From the NCBI RefSeq assembly GCF_030409225.1, contig NZ_JAUFPK010000001.1, positions 1,975,566-2,039,565 on the forward strand: a stretch of DNA of 64,000 nt, written 5' to 3'. This stretch comes from Aquisalimonas lutea. Its GTDB lineage: Bacteria; Pseudomonadota; Gammaproteobacteria; Nitrococcales; Aquisalimonadaceae. Positions 17,930-26,456 of the stretch are shown here, piece by piece. Within the stretch, counting starts at the first letter, position 1. Each line of letters starts with the position of its first letter. The notes below the pieces were generated by a model. That model saw nothing but the letters and a program-made list of their open reading frames with translations, was not told the origin of the DNA and ran no database searches. The position numbers and the translations under genes were made by a program.

Positions 17930-19138
17930 TCAGCCGTCCATGCGTTCGATGACGGCGGCCACGCCCTGGCCGACACCGATGCACATGGTCACCAGCGCGT
18001 AGCGGCCCTGGATGGCCTCCAGGTGACGCACGGCGGTGAGCAGCAGCCGCGCCCCGGAGCAGCCCAGCGGGTGGCCGATGGCGATGGCGCCGCCGTTGGG
18101 GTTCAGCCGCGGGTCGTCGTCGGCCAGGCCGAGAAGCTCGGTGCAGCCCAGCACCTGGGCGGCGAAGGCCTCGTTGATTTCGATGGCGTCCAGCTCATCC
18201 AGGCCGATGCCGGCGCGCTCCAGCGCCTTGCGCGAGCTGGGTACCGGGCCCAGGCCCATGGTGCGCGGCTCGACGCCGGCCACGGCGCCGGAGAGGATGC
18301 GGGCGCGCGGCCGCAGGCCGGCCTGCTCGCCGGCGGCGCGGGTGCCGATGAGCATGGCCGCGGCGCCGTCGTTGATGCCCGAGGCGTTGCCGGCGGTGGT
18401 GACGCCGCCCTGGAACAGCGGCGGCAGCTTGGCGAGCTTCTCCGCGGTACTCTCCGGACGCGGGTGCTCGTCCTCGGCCACGGTCACCGGCGGCGTCTTG
18501 CGGCCGGTGGGCACCTCCACGGGCAGCAGCTCCTGCTCGTAGAAGCCGGCGTCCTTGGCCCTGGCGTACTTGGCCTGGGACCAGGCGGCGAAGGCGTCGG
18601 CGCGCTCGCGGCTGATGCCGCGGTCGGCGGCGACGTTGTCCGCCGTCTCGGGCATGGAGTCGCCGCCGTACTGCTCCAGGATCTTCGGGTTCGGGAAGCG
18701 CGCGCCGATGGTGGAGTCGAACACGCGGATGTCGCGGCTGTAGGCGCTCTCGGCCTTGGCCATGACGAACGGCGCCCGGCTCATGCTCTCCGAGCCGCCG
18801 GCGACGAACAGCTGACCCTCGCCGGCGTTGGCGGCGCGGGCGGCGTCCAGCGAGGCGGCCAGGCCGGAGCCGCACAGGCGGTTGACCGTCTGCCCGGCCA
18901 CCTCCACGGGCAGCCCGGCGAGCAGGCCGGCGTGGCGCGCCAGGTTGCGGGCGTCCTCGCCGGCCTGGTTGGTGCAGCCGGCGAGCACGTCCTCGATCAG
19001 CGCCGGATCGAGCCCGTTGCGCTCGACCACGTGGCGGATGCAGTGGGCCATGAGATCATCCGGGCGTACCGGGGCGAGGGCGCCGGCGTGGCGGCCGACG
19101 GGGGTGCGGATGCCGTCGTAGACGTAGGCGTCGAGCAT
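17930..19138 (-). CDS. Acetyl-CoA acyltransferase (thiolase, PcaF/PaaJ-like)
   Basis: Thiolase of 402 residues that cleaves a 3-oxoacyl-CoA with CoA. The nucleophilic cysteine lies in TVNRLCGSGLAAS near residue 90. The substrate/CoA segment GGSESMSRAPF follows, and the C-terminal triad is in EINEAFAAQVL, GGAIAIGHPLGCSGAR and MCIGVGQG. Wording around the cysteine and the length resemble 3-oxoadipyl-CoA thiolases, but acetoacetyl-CoA is just as plausible given the glutaryl-CoA dehydrogenase next to it (glutaryl-CoA to crotonyl-CoA to acetoacetyl-CoA to acetyl-CoA). It diverges from the acyl-CoA dehydrogenase at 19344. Confidence 0.92.
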   Translation of the reverse strand: MLDAYVYDGIRTPVGRHAGALAPVRPDDLMAHCIRHVVERNGLDPALIEDVLAGCTNQAGEDARNLARHAGLLAGLPVEVAGQTVNRLCGSGLAASLDAARAANAGEGQLFVAGGSESMSRAPFVMAKAESAYSRDIRVFDSTIGARFPNPKILEQYGGDSMPETADNVAADRGISRERADAFAAWSQAKYARAKDAGFYEQELLPVEVPTGRKTPPVTVAEDEHPRPESTAEKLAKLPPLFQGGVTTAGNASGINDGAAAMLIGTRAAGEQAGLRPRARILSGAVAGVEPRTMGLGPVPSSRKALERAGIGLDELDAIEINEAFAAQVLGCTELLGLADDDPRLNPNGGAIAIGHPLGCSGARLLLTAVRHLEAIQGRYALVTMCIGVGQGVAAVIERMDG

Positions 19139-19189
19139 GGTGTCTCTCCGGGCCCGCAGGGGCCGTTTTCCGGTGATATTCCGCTAAGC

Positions 19190-19202
19190 GAAACACTGTT
19201 TC
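19190..19202. promoter_or_regulatory. PsrA-like operator GAAAC-N3-GTTTC
   Basis: GAAACACTGTTTC lies in the 205-bp divergent promoter region between the thiolase and acyl-CoA dehydrogenase genes. It matches the palindrome known for the fatty-acid-responsive TetR-family repressor PsrA of pseudomonads (G/C-AAAC-N2-4-GTTT-G/C). The functional assignment is inference from motif and neighbours. Confidence 0.5.
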
Positions 19203-19343
19203 AAAAACTTGACCGAGAGAATAGATCGTGCCAGATTCCAATGCAAATCGGCCGTCGCGCCCTGCATCTGCCTCCCGGCTTACCTACAGTTACCAGTGTG
19301 CCTGTAATTATCGCACTGCGTCCCATGTGAAGAGGATAGACCC

Positions 19344-20498
19344 ATGATCCGAGACCAGGAGACGTTGAACACGCTCCTCGACACGATCAGCCGCTTCGTG
19401 CGCGAGCGTCTTGTCCCACGGGAGCAGGAGGTCGCCGAGAACGATCGCATCCCCCAGGACATCGTCGACGAGATGAAGGACCTGGGCCTGTTCGGCCTGT
19501 CCATCCCCGAGGAGTACGGCGGCCTGGGCCTGACCATGGAGGAGGAGGTCCTGGTGGCCCTGGAGCTGGGCCAGACCTCGCCCGCGTTCCGCTCGATCAT
19601 GGGCACCAACAACGGCATCGGCTCCCAGGGCATCATCATGGACGGCACCGAGGAGCAGAAGGCGCACTACCTGCCGCGCATGGCCACCGGCGAGCTCATC
19701 GGCTCGTTCGCGCTCACCGAGCCGGATGTCGGCTCCGACGCCGGCTCGGTGAAGACCACCGCCATCCGCGACGGCGACGAGTACGTCATCAACGGCACCA
19801 AGCGCTACATCACCAACGCCCCGTATGCCGGCGTGTTCACCCTCATGGCGCGCACCGATCCGTCGCAGAAGGGCGCCTCCGGCGTGTCCGCGTTCTTGGT
19901 GGATGCTGACACCCCCGGCATCACCCTGGGCAAGCCGGACAAGAAGATGGGCCAGGCCGGCTCGCACACCTGCGACGTCATCTTCGAGGACGCCCGGGTG
20001 CCCGCCAGCGCGCTCATCGGCGGCCAGGAGGGGCAGGGCTTCAAGACGGCCATGAAGGTCCTCGACCGCGGGCGGCTGCACATCTCCGCGGTGTGCACCG
20101 GCGTCGCCGAGCGGCTCATCGACGAGGCCCTGCGCTTCGCCACCGAGCGCAAGCAGTTCGGCAAGCACCTGGCCGAGCACCAGCTCATCCAGGCCATGCT
20201 GGCGGACAGCAAGGCCGAGGCCTTCGCCGGCCGCTCCATGGTCCTGGAGGCCGCGCGCAAGAAGGACGCCGGCGAGCGCGTCAGCACCGAGGCCTCGTGC
20301 TGCAAGCTCTTCTGCGCCGAGATGGTGGGCCGCGTGGCCGACCGGGCGGTACAGATCCACGGCGGCGCCGGCTACATCTCCGAGTACCCGGTGGAGCGCT
20401 TCTACCGCGACGTGCGCCTGTTCCGCCTGTACGAGGGCACCAGCCAGATCCAGCAGATCGTCATCGCGCGCAACATGGCGAAGGAGCTGATGGAGTAA
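19344..20498 (+). CDS. Acyl-CoA dehydrogenase
   Basis: FAD-dependent acyl-CoA dehydrogenase of 384 residues carrying out the first step of beta-oxidation or branched-acyl degradation. Family signatures are ALTEPDVGSDAGSVKTTA (FAD/substrate site), YVINGTKRYITNAPYA, ERKQFGKHLAEHQLIQAMLA and RLYEGTSQIQQIVIARNMAKE, in which Glu of YEGT is the likely base. The chain-length class is not obvious. The gene heads a tight + strand operon with an acyl-CoA synthetase, a thioesterase and a hydrolase, starting 141 bases after the PsrA-like site. Electrons would go to ETF and then to the ETF-QO at 14778. Confidence 0.93.
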   Translation: MIRDQETLNTLLDTISRFVRERLVPREQEVAENDRIPQDIVDEMKDLGLFGLSIPEEYGGLGLTMEEEVLVALELGQTSPAFRSIMGTNNGIGSQGIIMDGTEEQKAHYLPRMATGELIGSFALTEPDVGSDAGSVKTTAIRDGDEYVINGTKRYITNAPYAGVFTLMARTDPSQKGASGVSAFLVDADTPGITLGKPDKKMGQAGSHTCDVIFEDARVPASALIGGQEGQGFKTAMKVLDRGRLHISAVCTGVAERLIDEALRFATERKQFGKHLAEHQLIQAMLADSKAEAFAGRSMVLEAARKKDAGERVSTEASCCKLFCAEMVGRVADRAVQIHGGAGYISEYPVERFYRDVRLFRLYEGTSQIQQIVIARNMAKELME

Positions 20499-20508
20499 AC
20501 CCCCACCC

Positions 20509-22092
20509 ATGAGCCAACGAACCATGCCCGACGAGACGATCCGCGGCCGCTGGGCCAGCGAGATCGTCGCCGCGCTCCCGGAGCGCATCAGCCACGCGCC
20601 GCTGGCCTGGGCCCGGGAGACGCCGGATGCCGAGGCCATCGTCGACGGCGACGTGGTCTGGACCTGCGCCGACCTGGCCGAGGCCGTGGCCGAGATGCGC
20701 GAGCGCCTGGCGGCGGCCGGGGTGCGCCCCGGCGACCGCATCATGGTGCTCAATGAGAACAGCCGCGCGCTGGTGGCCAGCATTCTCGCCGCCAGCGAGA
20801 TGGACGCCTGGTGCGCCGTGGTCAGCGCCCGGCTGTCCGGCGCCGAGATCGACACCATCGCCGAGAGCTGCCGGCCGCGGCTGCAGGTGTTCACCACCGG
20901 GGCCTCGCCCGACGCCGCGGGCGCCCTGGCGGATGCCCGCAGCGCCGAGCGGGTGGTGTCGCCGCGGCTGGGCGAGATCGCCCTGGGGCCGGTGCAGGAC
21001 GTGGAGCCCGAGCCGGTGGCCGCGGCCGGCGCCGAGCAGGTGGCCACGCTCATCTACACCTCCGGCACGACAGGCACGCCCAAGGGCGTGATGCTCAGCC
21101 ACCGCAACATGCTTTTCGTCGCCGCCGTCTCCGGCGGCCTGCGTGCGCTGGCGCCGGCCGACCGCGTCTACGGCGTGCTGCCCATCTCGCACGTGTTCGG
21201 CCTGTCCAGCATGTTCCTGGGCACGCTGTTCGCCGGCGCCACGCTCCAGCTCCAGGCCCGCTTCGACCCGGCGGCGCTGGCCCGTGCGCTGGCGCACGAC
21301 GGCCTGACGGTGCTCCAGGGGGTGCCGGCCATGTTCCAGCGCCTGCTGGAGTACCTGAATACCCGGGGCGAGTCGCTGCAGGCGCCGGATCTGCGCTACA
21401 TGTCCGTGGGAGGTGCGCCGCTGGACCCGGCGGTGAAGGAGCGCATCGAGCAGGCCTTCGGCTTGCGGCTGCACAACGGCTACGGGCTCACCGAGTCCGC
21501 CCCCACCATCTCCCAGACACGGCTGGACGATCCGCTGGACGACACCTCCTGCGGCCCGGTGCTGCCGCTGCTGAGCTACCGCCTCCAGGGCGACGACGGC
21601 AAGCCGGTGGCCGAGGGCGAGGTGGGCGAGCTGTGGGTGCGCGGGCCGACGGTGATGAAGGGCTACTACCGGCGGCCGGAGGCCACCGCCGAGGTCGTCG
21701 ACGCCGACGGCTGGCTCAACACCGGCGACATGGCGCGGGTCGACGAGCGCGGCAACCTGTACATCGTCGGCCGCACCAAGGAGCTCATCATCCGCTCCGG
21801 GTTCAACGTCTACCCGCCGGACGTGGAGGCGGTACTCACCGCGCACCCGGACGTGACCCTGTCCGCCGTGGTGGGCCGTCCCGTGGAGGGCAACGAGGAG
21901 GTGGTCGCCTACGTGCAGCTCGCCCCCGGCAGCAAGGCCACCGCCGAGGCCATCCGCGCCTTCGCCGCCGAGCGCCTGGCGCCGTACAAGCGCCCGTCGG
22001 AGGTGGTGATCATGGAGGCCCTGCCGGCCACACCCACGGGCAAGATCCTCAAGGGCAAGCTCAACGCCATGATCGCCGCCGGCGACGTGTGA
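20509..22092 (+). CDS. Fatty acid/acyl-CoA synthetase (AMP-forming)
   Basis: ANL-superfamily ligase of 527 residues that activates a carboxylic acid to its CoA thioester through an acyl-adenylate. The P-loop reads LIYTSGTTGTPKGVMLSHRN near residues 181-200. GYGLTESAPT and the hinge sequence NTGDMARVDERGNLYIVGR follow, and the C-terminal catalytic lysine lies in LPATPTGKILKGKL. It starts ten bases after the acyl-CoA dehydrogenase stop, consistent with one operon. The short N-terminal region and overall resemblance suggest a medium/long-chain fatty acid; a precise substrate cannot be given. Confidence 0.93.
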   Translation: MSQRTMPDETIRGRWASEIVAALPERISHAPLAWARETPDAEAIVDGDVVWTCADLAEAVAEMRERLAAAGVRPGDRIMVLNENSRALVASILAASEMDAWCAVVSARLSGAEIDTIAESCRPRLQVFTTGASPDAAGALADARSAERVVSPRLGEIALGPVQDVEPEPVAAAGAEQVATLIYTSGTTGTPKGVMLSHRNMLFVAAVSGGLRALAPADRVYGVLPISHVFGLSSMFLGTLFAGATLQLQARFDPAALARALAHDGLTVLQGVPAMFQRLLEYLNTRGESLQAPDLRYMSVGGAPLDPAVKERIEQAFGLRLHNGYGLTESAPTISQTRLDDPLDDTSCGPVLPLLSYRLQGDDGKPVAEGEVGELWVRGPTVMKGYYRRPEATAEVVDADGWLNTGDMARVDERGNLYIVGRTKELIIRSGFNVYPPDVEAVLTAHPDVTLSAVVGRPVEGNEEVVAYVQLAPGSKATAEAIRAFAAERLAPYKRPSEVVIMEALPATPTGKILKGKLNAMIAAGDV

Positions 22093-22107
22093 ACGAAGGG
22101 AGGCCTC

Positions 22108-22542
22108 TTGGCTGACGAATCGAACAACCCGGACGCCTTCGGACAGGTCACCGGGGAGGGATTCCACGAGCTGGTCGGCCACCGGCTTGCCCGCTGGGAG
22201 GAGAACCTGGCCGAGCTGGTGCTGGACGTGGACGCCCGGCACCTCAACCGCAGCGGCGTCCTCCACGGCGGCGTGCTGTCCACGCTCATCGACGCGGTGT
22301 GCGGCTTTGCCGGCTGCTACAGCCCCGACCCGGCGGACCGGCGCGGCTGCATCACCCTGTCGCTCACCGTAAGCTTTACCGGCCAGGTGAGCGGCGGCAC
22401 CATCCGCGCCGTGGGGCGCCGCCGCGCCGGCGGCCGGCGCATCTTCGCGGCCACCGGCGAGGTCTTCTCCGCCGACGGCGAGCTCATCGCCATGGGCGAG
22501 GGCACGTTCCGCCTGCGGTCGACACCGCTGGCCGCGGAGTAG
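22108..22542 (+). CDS. PaaI-type hotdog thioesterase
   Basis: Acyl-CoA thioesterase of 144 residues. The active-site motif NRSGVLHGGVLSTLIDAVCG lies near residues 48-67 and is followed by the strand ITLSLTVSFTGQV. Translation appears to begin at a TTG (22108) with a strong GGGAGG six bases before; no ATG fits the domain start. It is 15 bases after the acyl-CoA synthetase gene. It may release free acid from stalled or toxic CoA esters made by the operon's synthetase and dehydrogenase. Confidence 0.86.
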   Translation: MADESNNPDAFGQVTGEGFHELVGHRLARWEENLAELVLDVDARHLNRSGVLHGGVLSTLIDAVCGFAGCYSPDPADRRGCITLSLTVSFTGQVSGGTIRAVGRRRAGGRRIFAATGEVFSADGELIAMGEGTFRLRSTPLAAE

Positions 22543-22545
22543 ATA

Positions 22546-22583
22546 CTGCGGGCACATTGCGCTGGAGGCGAATATGCCCGCAG
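22546..22583 (+). promoter_or_regulatory. Hairpin masking the hydrolase start codon
   Basis: CTGCGGGCA (22546-22554) pairs perfectly with TGCCCGCAG (22575-22583). The ribosome site GGAGG lies in the loop and the ATG at 22574 begins at the foot of the right arm. The structure could limit independent initiation of the downstream hydrolase gene. Confidence 0.4.
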
Positions 22584-23389
22584 AGATCACCCAGGAGACC
22601 CTCAACGGCCTGGCCGTGGACCGCATCGGCGACGATGGGCCGCGCATCCTGTTCGTCCACGGCTCCAGCGGCGGCTCCTGGTACTGGCATGGGTTCATGG
22701 GCTATTTCGCCAAGCACGGCTACCGCTGCCACGCCGTCAACCTCCGCGGCCACGGGCCGAACCCGGCGCTGCCGGAGCTGGGCAAGGTCTCCCTGCGCGA
22801 CTACGTAGAGGATGTGCAGGGCGTCATCGAGGCCCTGGGGCCGGTGATCCTCGTGGGGCATTCCATGGGCGGGGCCATCGCCCAGGTGGTGGCGCAGCAC
22901 GCGCCGCTGCACGCCGCCGTGTTCGCGGCGCCCGCGCCGGTGGCCGGGGTGAAGTTCCGCAACCCGCCCATGAACCTCCGCATGGCCCTGCACAGCCTGC
23001 GCGTCATCCCGGCGATGGTGCGCAAGAAGGCCATCAAGCCCAGCTACCGGGTGGCCGCCGCGTCGCTGTTCAACTGCTTCGAGCCGGCGCAGCAGAAGGA
23101 GCTGTGGCAGCAGCTGCAGCCGGAATCCGCCACCGTCGCCATGGAAGTGCTCAAGGGCAGTATCGAGGCGGACCTCAGCCACGTGCGCTTTCCCATGCTC
23201 ACGGCCGTGGGTGCCGAGGACCGCACCACCACCCCGGAGATGGTGCGCGACATCGCCCGCTACCACGGCACCGCCTTCGAGGAGTTCCCCGGCCACGGCC
23301 ACATGTTCATGATCGAGCCCGGCTGGCAGCAGTGCGCCGACCGCCTCCTGGCCTGGCTGCGCCAGGCCGTTCCCGAGTCCGCCGCGTAG
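22574..23389 (+). CDS. Alpha/beta-fold hydrolase
   Basis: Serine hydrolase of 271 residues. The oxyanion segment FVHGSSGGSWYWHGF comes first, then the nucleophile elbow VGHSMGGAIAQ near residue 97. The acid-containing strand LTAVGAEDRTT and the catalytic histidine in FPGHGHMFMIEPGW complete the triad. It ends the acyl-CoA operon that starts at 19344, 31 bases after the thioesterase. Esterase or lactonase action on an acyl product is plausible. No signal peptide is seen, so it is cytoplasmic. Confidence 0.88.
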   Translation: MPAEITQETLNGLAVDRIGDDGPRILFVHGSSGGSWYWHGFMGYFAKHGYRCHAVNLRGHGPNPALPELGKVSLRDYVEDVQGVIEALGPVILVGHSMGGAIAQVVAQHAPLHAAVFAAPAPVAGVKFRNPPMNLRMALHSLRVIPAMVRKKAIKPSYRVAAASLFNCFEPAQQKELWQQLQPESATVAMEVLKGSIEADLSHVRFPMLTAVGAEDRTTTPEMVRDIARYHGTAFEEFPGHGHMFMIEPGWQQCADRLLAWLRQAVPESAA

Positions 23390-23564
23390 GCATGCACCCC
23401 CTCCGTCTCCTTGACGCATGACGGTGCTCGACACCACGCGGCGCGGTTGCCTTCAATACATACGATAAAAACCCATGAACCCTGGCGCGACGCGCTGCAT
23501 GGCGATGGCATGTCGCCACCTGTGCTATCGTGCTATTCAAACCGGACCGCTAGCGCTACGCATC

Positions 23565-23975
23565 ATGCTCACCACTGAGACAATCCAGCGCATCGTCACC
23601 CCGGTGCTCCGGGGGTATCCGGATGTCTCCGCCGCGTTCCTGTTCGGCTCGCACGCCGCGGGCACGCCCACCGGGAGCAGTGACGTCGACATCGCTCTCG
23701 TGGGGCCCAGGGACCGGCTGGGCGAGCGGAAGCTCGATATCCTCGCGGATCTGGCGCGCGCGGGGCTGGACAATGTCGATCTGGTGTTGCTCGACGGTGC
23801 CGATCCGGCGCTGCGCTTCGAGGCCGTACGCCCCAACTGCTTGGTGTATACAACACCGGAGTTCGACCGCGGCAGCTACTACTCCCTGGCTCTGCGGGAG
23901 TATTTCGACTTCGAGCCCTACCTGCAGATCCAGAGAGAGGCGTTACAGCGGAGGTTGCGCGGTGGTCCGGCCTGA
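23565..23975 (+). CDS. MntA-like antitoxin nucleotidyltransferase (pair 1)
   Basis: Minimal nucleotidyltransferase of 136 residues. The signature AAFLFGSHAAGTPTGSSDVD supplies the GS...DxD active site that adds AMP from ATP. In the family MntA inactivates its toxin HepT by AMPylating a tyrosine. The ATG at 23565 places the motif about 25 residues in, as usual; the longer frame from 23475 looks non-coding. It overlaps the HepT gene by 14 bases, so translation is coupled. A second, clearly different pair lies at 25329-26131. Confidence 0.87.
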   Translation: MLTTETIQRIVTPVLRGYPDVSAAFLFGSHAAGTPTGSSDVDIALVGPRDRLGERKLDILADLARAGLDNVDLVLLDGADPALRFEAVRPNCLVYTTPEFDRGSYYSLALREYFDFEPYLQIQREALQRRLRGGPA

Positions 23976-24375
23976 AGTCATCCGCCGCCGGCTGGAGCGG
24001 TTGGCCGAGTATATCGCCATTCTGGAACGCCTGGCAGCGTACTCCGAGGATACCTTTCTGGCCGATCCGGAGCGCTATGGCAGCGCCGAGCGGTTCCTGC
24101 AGCTCGCCCTTGAGAGCGTGCTGGACATGGGGAGCCACGTGATCGCGGACGAGCAGCTCGGTACGGTCAATCAGAGCCGCGACATCCCTCGCGTTTTCCG
24201 TGAGCAGGGCTACATCGACGCGGACATGGAAAGCCGCTGGCTGCGCATGATCGGGTTCCGCAACATCCTGGTACACGCTTACCTGGATATCGACCGCCAG
24301 CAGGTCCACCGCTTCCTCACCCGCGACCTGGATGATTTCCGCCAGCTCCAGCGCCTGTTCGCAGCGTTCCTGTAA
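23962..24375 (+). CDS. HepT-like toxin (pair 1)
   Basis: All-helical HEPN-domain RNase toxin of 137 residues starting at a GTG (23962) with GGAGG ten bases upstream. The catalytic and AMPylation motif R-x4-H-x-Y is present as RNILVHAY near residue 107. LESVLDMGSHVIADEQLG is the usual dimer helix. The toxin is expected to be silenced by the upstream MntA-like enzyme. The gene is directly followed by a BtuF-like protein and then a second HepT system, whose toxin shares the RNILVH motif but little else. Confidence 0.87.
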   Translation: MVRPEVIRRRLERLAEYIAILERLAAYSEDTFLADPERYGSAERFLQLALESVLDMGSHVIADEQLGTVNQSRDIPRVFREQGYIDADMESRWLRMIGFRNILVHAYLDIDRQQVHRFLTRDLDDFRQLQRLFAAFL

Positions 24376-24384
24376 GTACCGGGG

Positions 24385-25206
24385 GTGGTATTGACGACCC
24401 GAACCGGCTACCACCGCATCGTCTGCCTCACCGAGGAGACCACCGAGACCCTCTACCGCCTCGGCCGCGAGGACCGCATCGTTGGCATCTCCGGGTTTAC
24501 CGTGCGTCCGCCGCAGGCGCGCAGGGACAAGCCGAAGGTCTCCGCGTTTACCTCGGCGAAGATCGACCGCATCCTGGCGCTGGAGCCCGACCTGGTGCTG
24601 GGCTTCTCCGACATGCAGGCCGACATCGCCGCCGCGCTCATCCGCGCCGGGGTGGAGGTGCACGTGTTCAACCAGCGCACGGTGGCCGGCATCCTCGCCA
24701 TGATCCGGCGCCTCGGCCGCATGGTGGATGCCGCCGAGGCGGCCGATGCCCTGGCCGGCGAGCTGGAGGCGCACCTCGCCCGCGTGCGCGCCGCCGGCGA
24801 GGCACTGCCGCACCACCCGCGCGTGTACTTCCAGGAGTGGGACGACCCGCAGATCTGCGGCATCGGCTGGGTGAGCGAGCTCATCGCCGTCGCCGGCGGC
24901 ATCGACTGCTTCGCCGACTGCGCCGGCGCCGCGGACGCCCGCAGCCGCATCATCGCCGACGCGGACGAGGTCGCCGCCCGGGCGCCTGAGGTCATCATTG
25001 GCTCCTGGTGCGGCAAGAAGTTCCGGCCCGAGTGGCTGCGCGCCATCGACGCCTGGGCGGATGTCCCGGCCATCCGCAACAACGCCCTGTTCGAGATCAA
25101 GTCCTCCCTCATCCTCCAGCCCGGCCCGGCGGCCCTCACCGACGGCGTCGACGCCCTCCACGCCATCCTGCGCACAATCCAGCCACCCACCCAACCTCCG
25201 CCGTAA
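24385..25206 (+). CDS. BtuF-like substrate-binding protein without signal peptide
   Basis: Helical-backbone periplasmic-binding fold (cobalamin/siderophore group) of 273 residues. It shows RIVCLTEETTETLYRLG, DRIVGISGFTVRPP, DRILALEPDLVLGFSDMQAD and GVEVHVFNQRTVAGILAMIRRLGRMV, the first lobe of BtuF. The second lobe contains WVSELIAVAGGIDCFAD and RAPEVIIGSWCGKKF. The N-terminus has no hydrophobic signal sequence from either the GTG at 24385 or the TTG at 24391, so it is probably cytoplasmic. It may bind a corrinoid or metal complex; no ABC transporter genes adjoin it. It is wedged between two toxin-antitoxin pairs. Confidence 0.8.
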   Translation: MVLTTRTGYHRIVCLTEETTETLYRLGREDRIVGISGFTVRPPQARRDKPKVSAFTSAKIDRILALEPDLVLGFSDMQADIAAALIRAGVEVHVFNQRTVAGILAMIRRLGRMVDAAEAADALAGELEAHLARVRAAGEALPHHPRVYFQEWDDPQICGIGWVSELIAVAGGIDCFADCAGAADARSRIIADADEVAARAPEVIIGSWCGKKFRPEWLRAIDAWADVPAIRNNALFEIKSSLILQPGPAALTDGVDALHAILRTIQPPTQPPP

Positions 25207-25209
25207 CGC

Positions 25210-25243
25210 CGTAGGAGTGACTTCAGTCGCGACCGTTGCAGAG
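25210..25243. repeat. Single REP-like palindrome
   Basis: GTAGGAGTGACTTCAGTCGC is a variant arm set (GTGACTTCAGTCGC) of the dispersed element, followed by the common tail GACCGTTGCAGAG. It lies between the BtuF-like gene and the second MntA-like gene. Confidence 0.8.
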
Positions 25244-25328
25244 CAATTGTTCGGGAGAAAGGCGATGTGACGGTGCTTCAGCGCCGGTCATGCTACCCTG
25301 GCCGCAGACCCACGCGGCAGAAACCGCC

Positions 25329-25727
25329 ATGGACAACGACGCCCTGACAACCCGCATTCAAGCCATCCTGGAAGCGCACGCCGACGAAATCGCCTGCGCC
25401 TACCTGTTCGGTAGCCGCGCCACGGGCACAGAGCGGCCGGACAGCGACATCGATCTGGCCGTGCTGTTCCGCGACGCCCAGCCGCGCCGGCTGATGGGCC
25501 CGGCCGTCGCGTTGCGAGGCGAGCTCGAAGAGCACACGGGGTACGAGGTCGAGCTCATCGACCTGGAAGCCGCGCCGGTGGACCTCGTTCACCGGGTTCT
25601 GCGGGAAGGCCGGCTCCTGCTGGACCCCGACCCCGGGCGCCGTATCGCCTTCGAGGTGGATGCGCGCAACCGGTACTTTGACCTGCTGCCGTATATTCAG
25701 GCGTATCGAAGGGCAGGGAGCGCATGA
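25329..25727 (+). CDS. MntA-like antitoxin nucleotidyltransferase (pair 2)
   Basis: Minimal nucleotidyltransferase of 132 residues with CAYLFGSRATGTERPDSDID near residues 23-42, the GS...DxD active site. It differs substantially from the enzyme at 23565, so it is not a recent duplicate. The ATG at 25329 is chosen because the domain begins immediately after it. It overlaps the next gene by four bases (ATGA), a hallmark of translational coupling in these modules. It is expected to AMPylate and neutralise the following HepT-like toxin. Confidence 0.87.
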   Translation: MDNDALTTRIQAILEAHADEIACAYLFGSRATGTERPDSDIDLAVLFRDAQPRRLMGPAVALRGELEEHTGYEVELIDLEAAPVDLVHRVLREGRLLLDPDPGRRIAFEVDARNRYFDLLPYIQAYRRAGSA

Positions 25728-26131
25728 CCGACGCCGATCTTCTGGAAAAAAAACTCGCGTTCATCGAGACATGTGTCCGCGAACTGCGCGAGCTTGCCCG
25801 GCCCGAGCGCATCGGTGATGACGTGCGCGAGACGCGCTTCGTCGAGCACACCCTTCAGCTCGCCATCCAGTCCGCCCTGGACGCGGCGTCACACGTGGTG
25901 TCGATGCGCAGACTGGGCGAGCCCGAGACCAATCGGGCGCTCTTCGAAAGCCTGCGCCGGGCGGGTCTCGTGGAACCGCCCCTGGCGGAGTCGCTCTATG
26001 CCATGGCCGGTTTCCGCAACATCCTGGTCCACGGATACCAGGAGGTGGATGTCGCCGTGGTCCGCGATATCGTCGACAATCACCTGGATGACCTGCTCGC
26101 CTTCGCCCGCAGCATACGCGCGGCAACGTAA
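25724..26131 (+). CDS. HepT-like toxin (pair 2)
   Basis: HEPN toxin of 135 residues with the R-x4-H-x-Y motif RNILVHGY near residue 103, preceded by LQLAIQSALDAASHVVSMRRLG. In the family the motif is both the RNase site and the tyrosine target of the MntA partner. It is coupled to the antitoxin gene by an ATGA overlap. The gene is followed by REP-like palindromes and then the polysaccharide locus regulator. Confidence 0.87.
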   Translation: MTDADLLEKKLAFIETCVRELRELARPERIGDDVRETRFVEHTLQLAIQSALDAASHVVSMRRLGEPETNRALFESLRRAGLVEPPLAESLYAMAGFRNILVHGYQEVDVAVVRDIVDNHLDDLLAFARSIRAAT

Positions 26132-26176
26132 TACGCCGGTACGGAACCACAGCGCATAGGAGCAACCGCAGCCACC

Positions 26177-26296
26177 GTAGGAGCGACGTAAGTCGCGACC
26201 GTCGCAGAGCGCTCCCGGCCACCAGCCCCAAAGCCCCACCCACAACGCTAAAAAAAGACCTACGAGAAGCGCTGTAGGAGGGGCTTCAGCCCCGAC
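26177..26296. repeat. REP-like palindromes (two elements)
   Basis: GTAGGAGCGACGTAAGTCGC begins at 26177 and GTAGGAGGGGCTTCAGCCCC at 26274, about 80 bases apart, representing two of the three arm types. The rest of the gap between the HepT gene (26131) and the MarR gene (26457) holds an A-tract near 26250 and nothing coding that I can support. Confidence 0.85.
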
Positions 26297-26456
26297 ACAC
26301 AAACCCTTCCCGCTGTGCCCATCGAGCCTGCTGCGAGGGCCGGTGAACCGGCCCAACGCCTGCAGTTAGTTTTCCGTGACACCGTTCCTTGCAAGCCGGG
26401 GGGACCTGCGTTTCAATACCGCCCCATGTTCAGCCGCTGAACACGCGGGGACGAAC

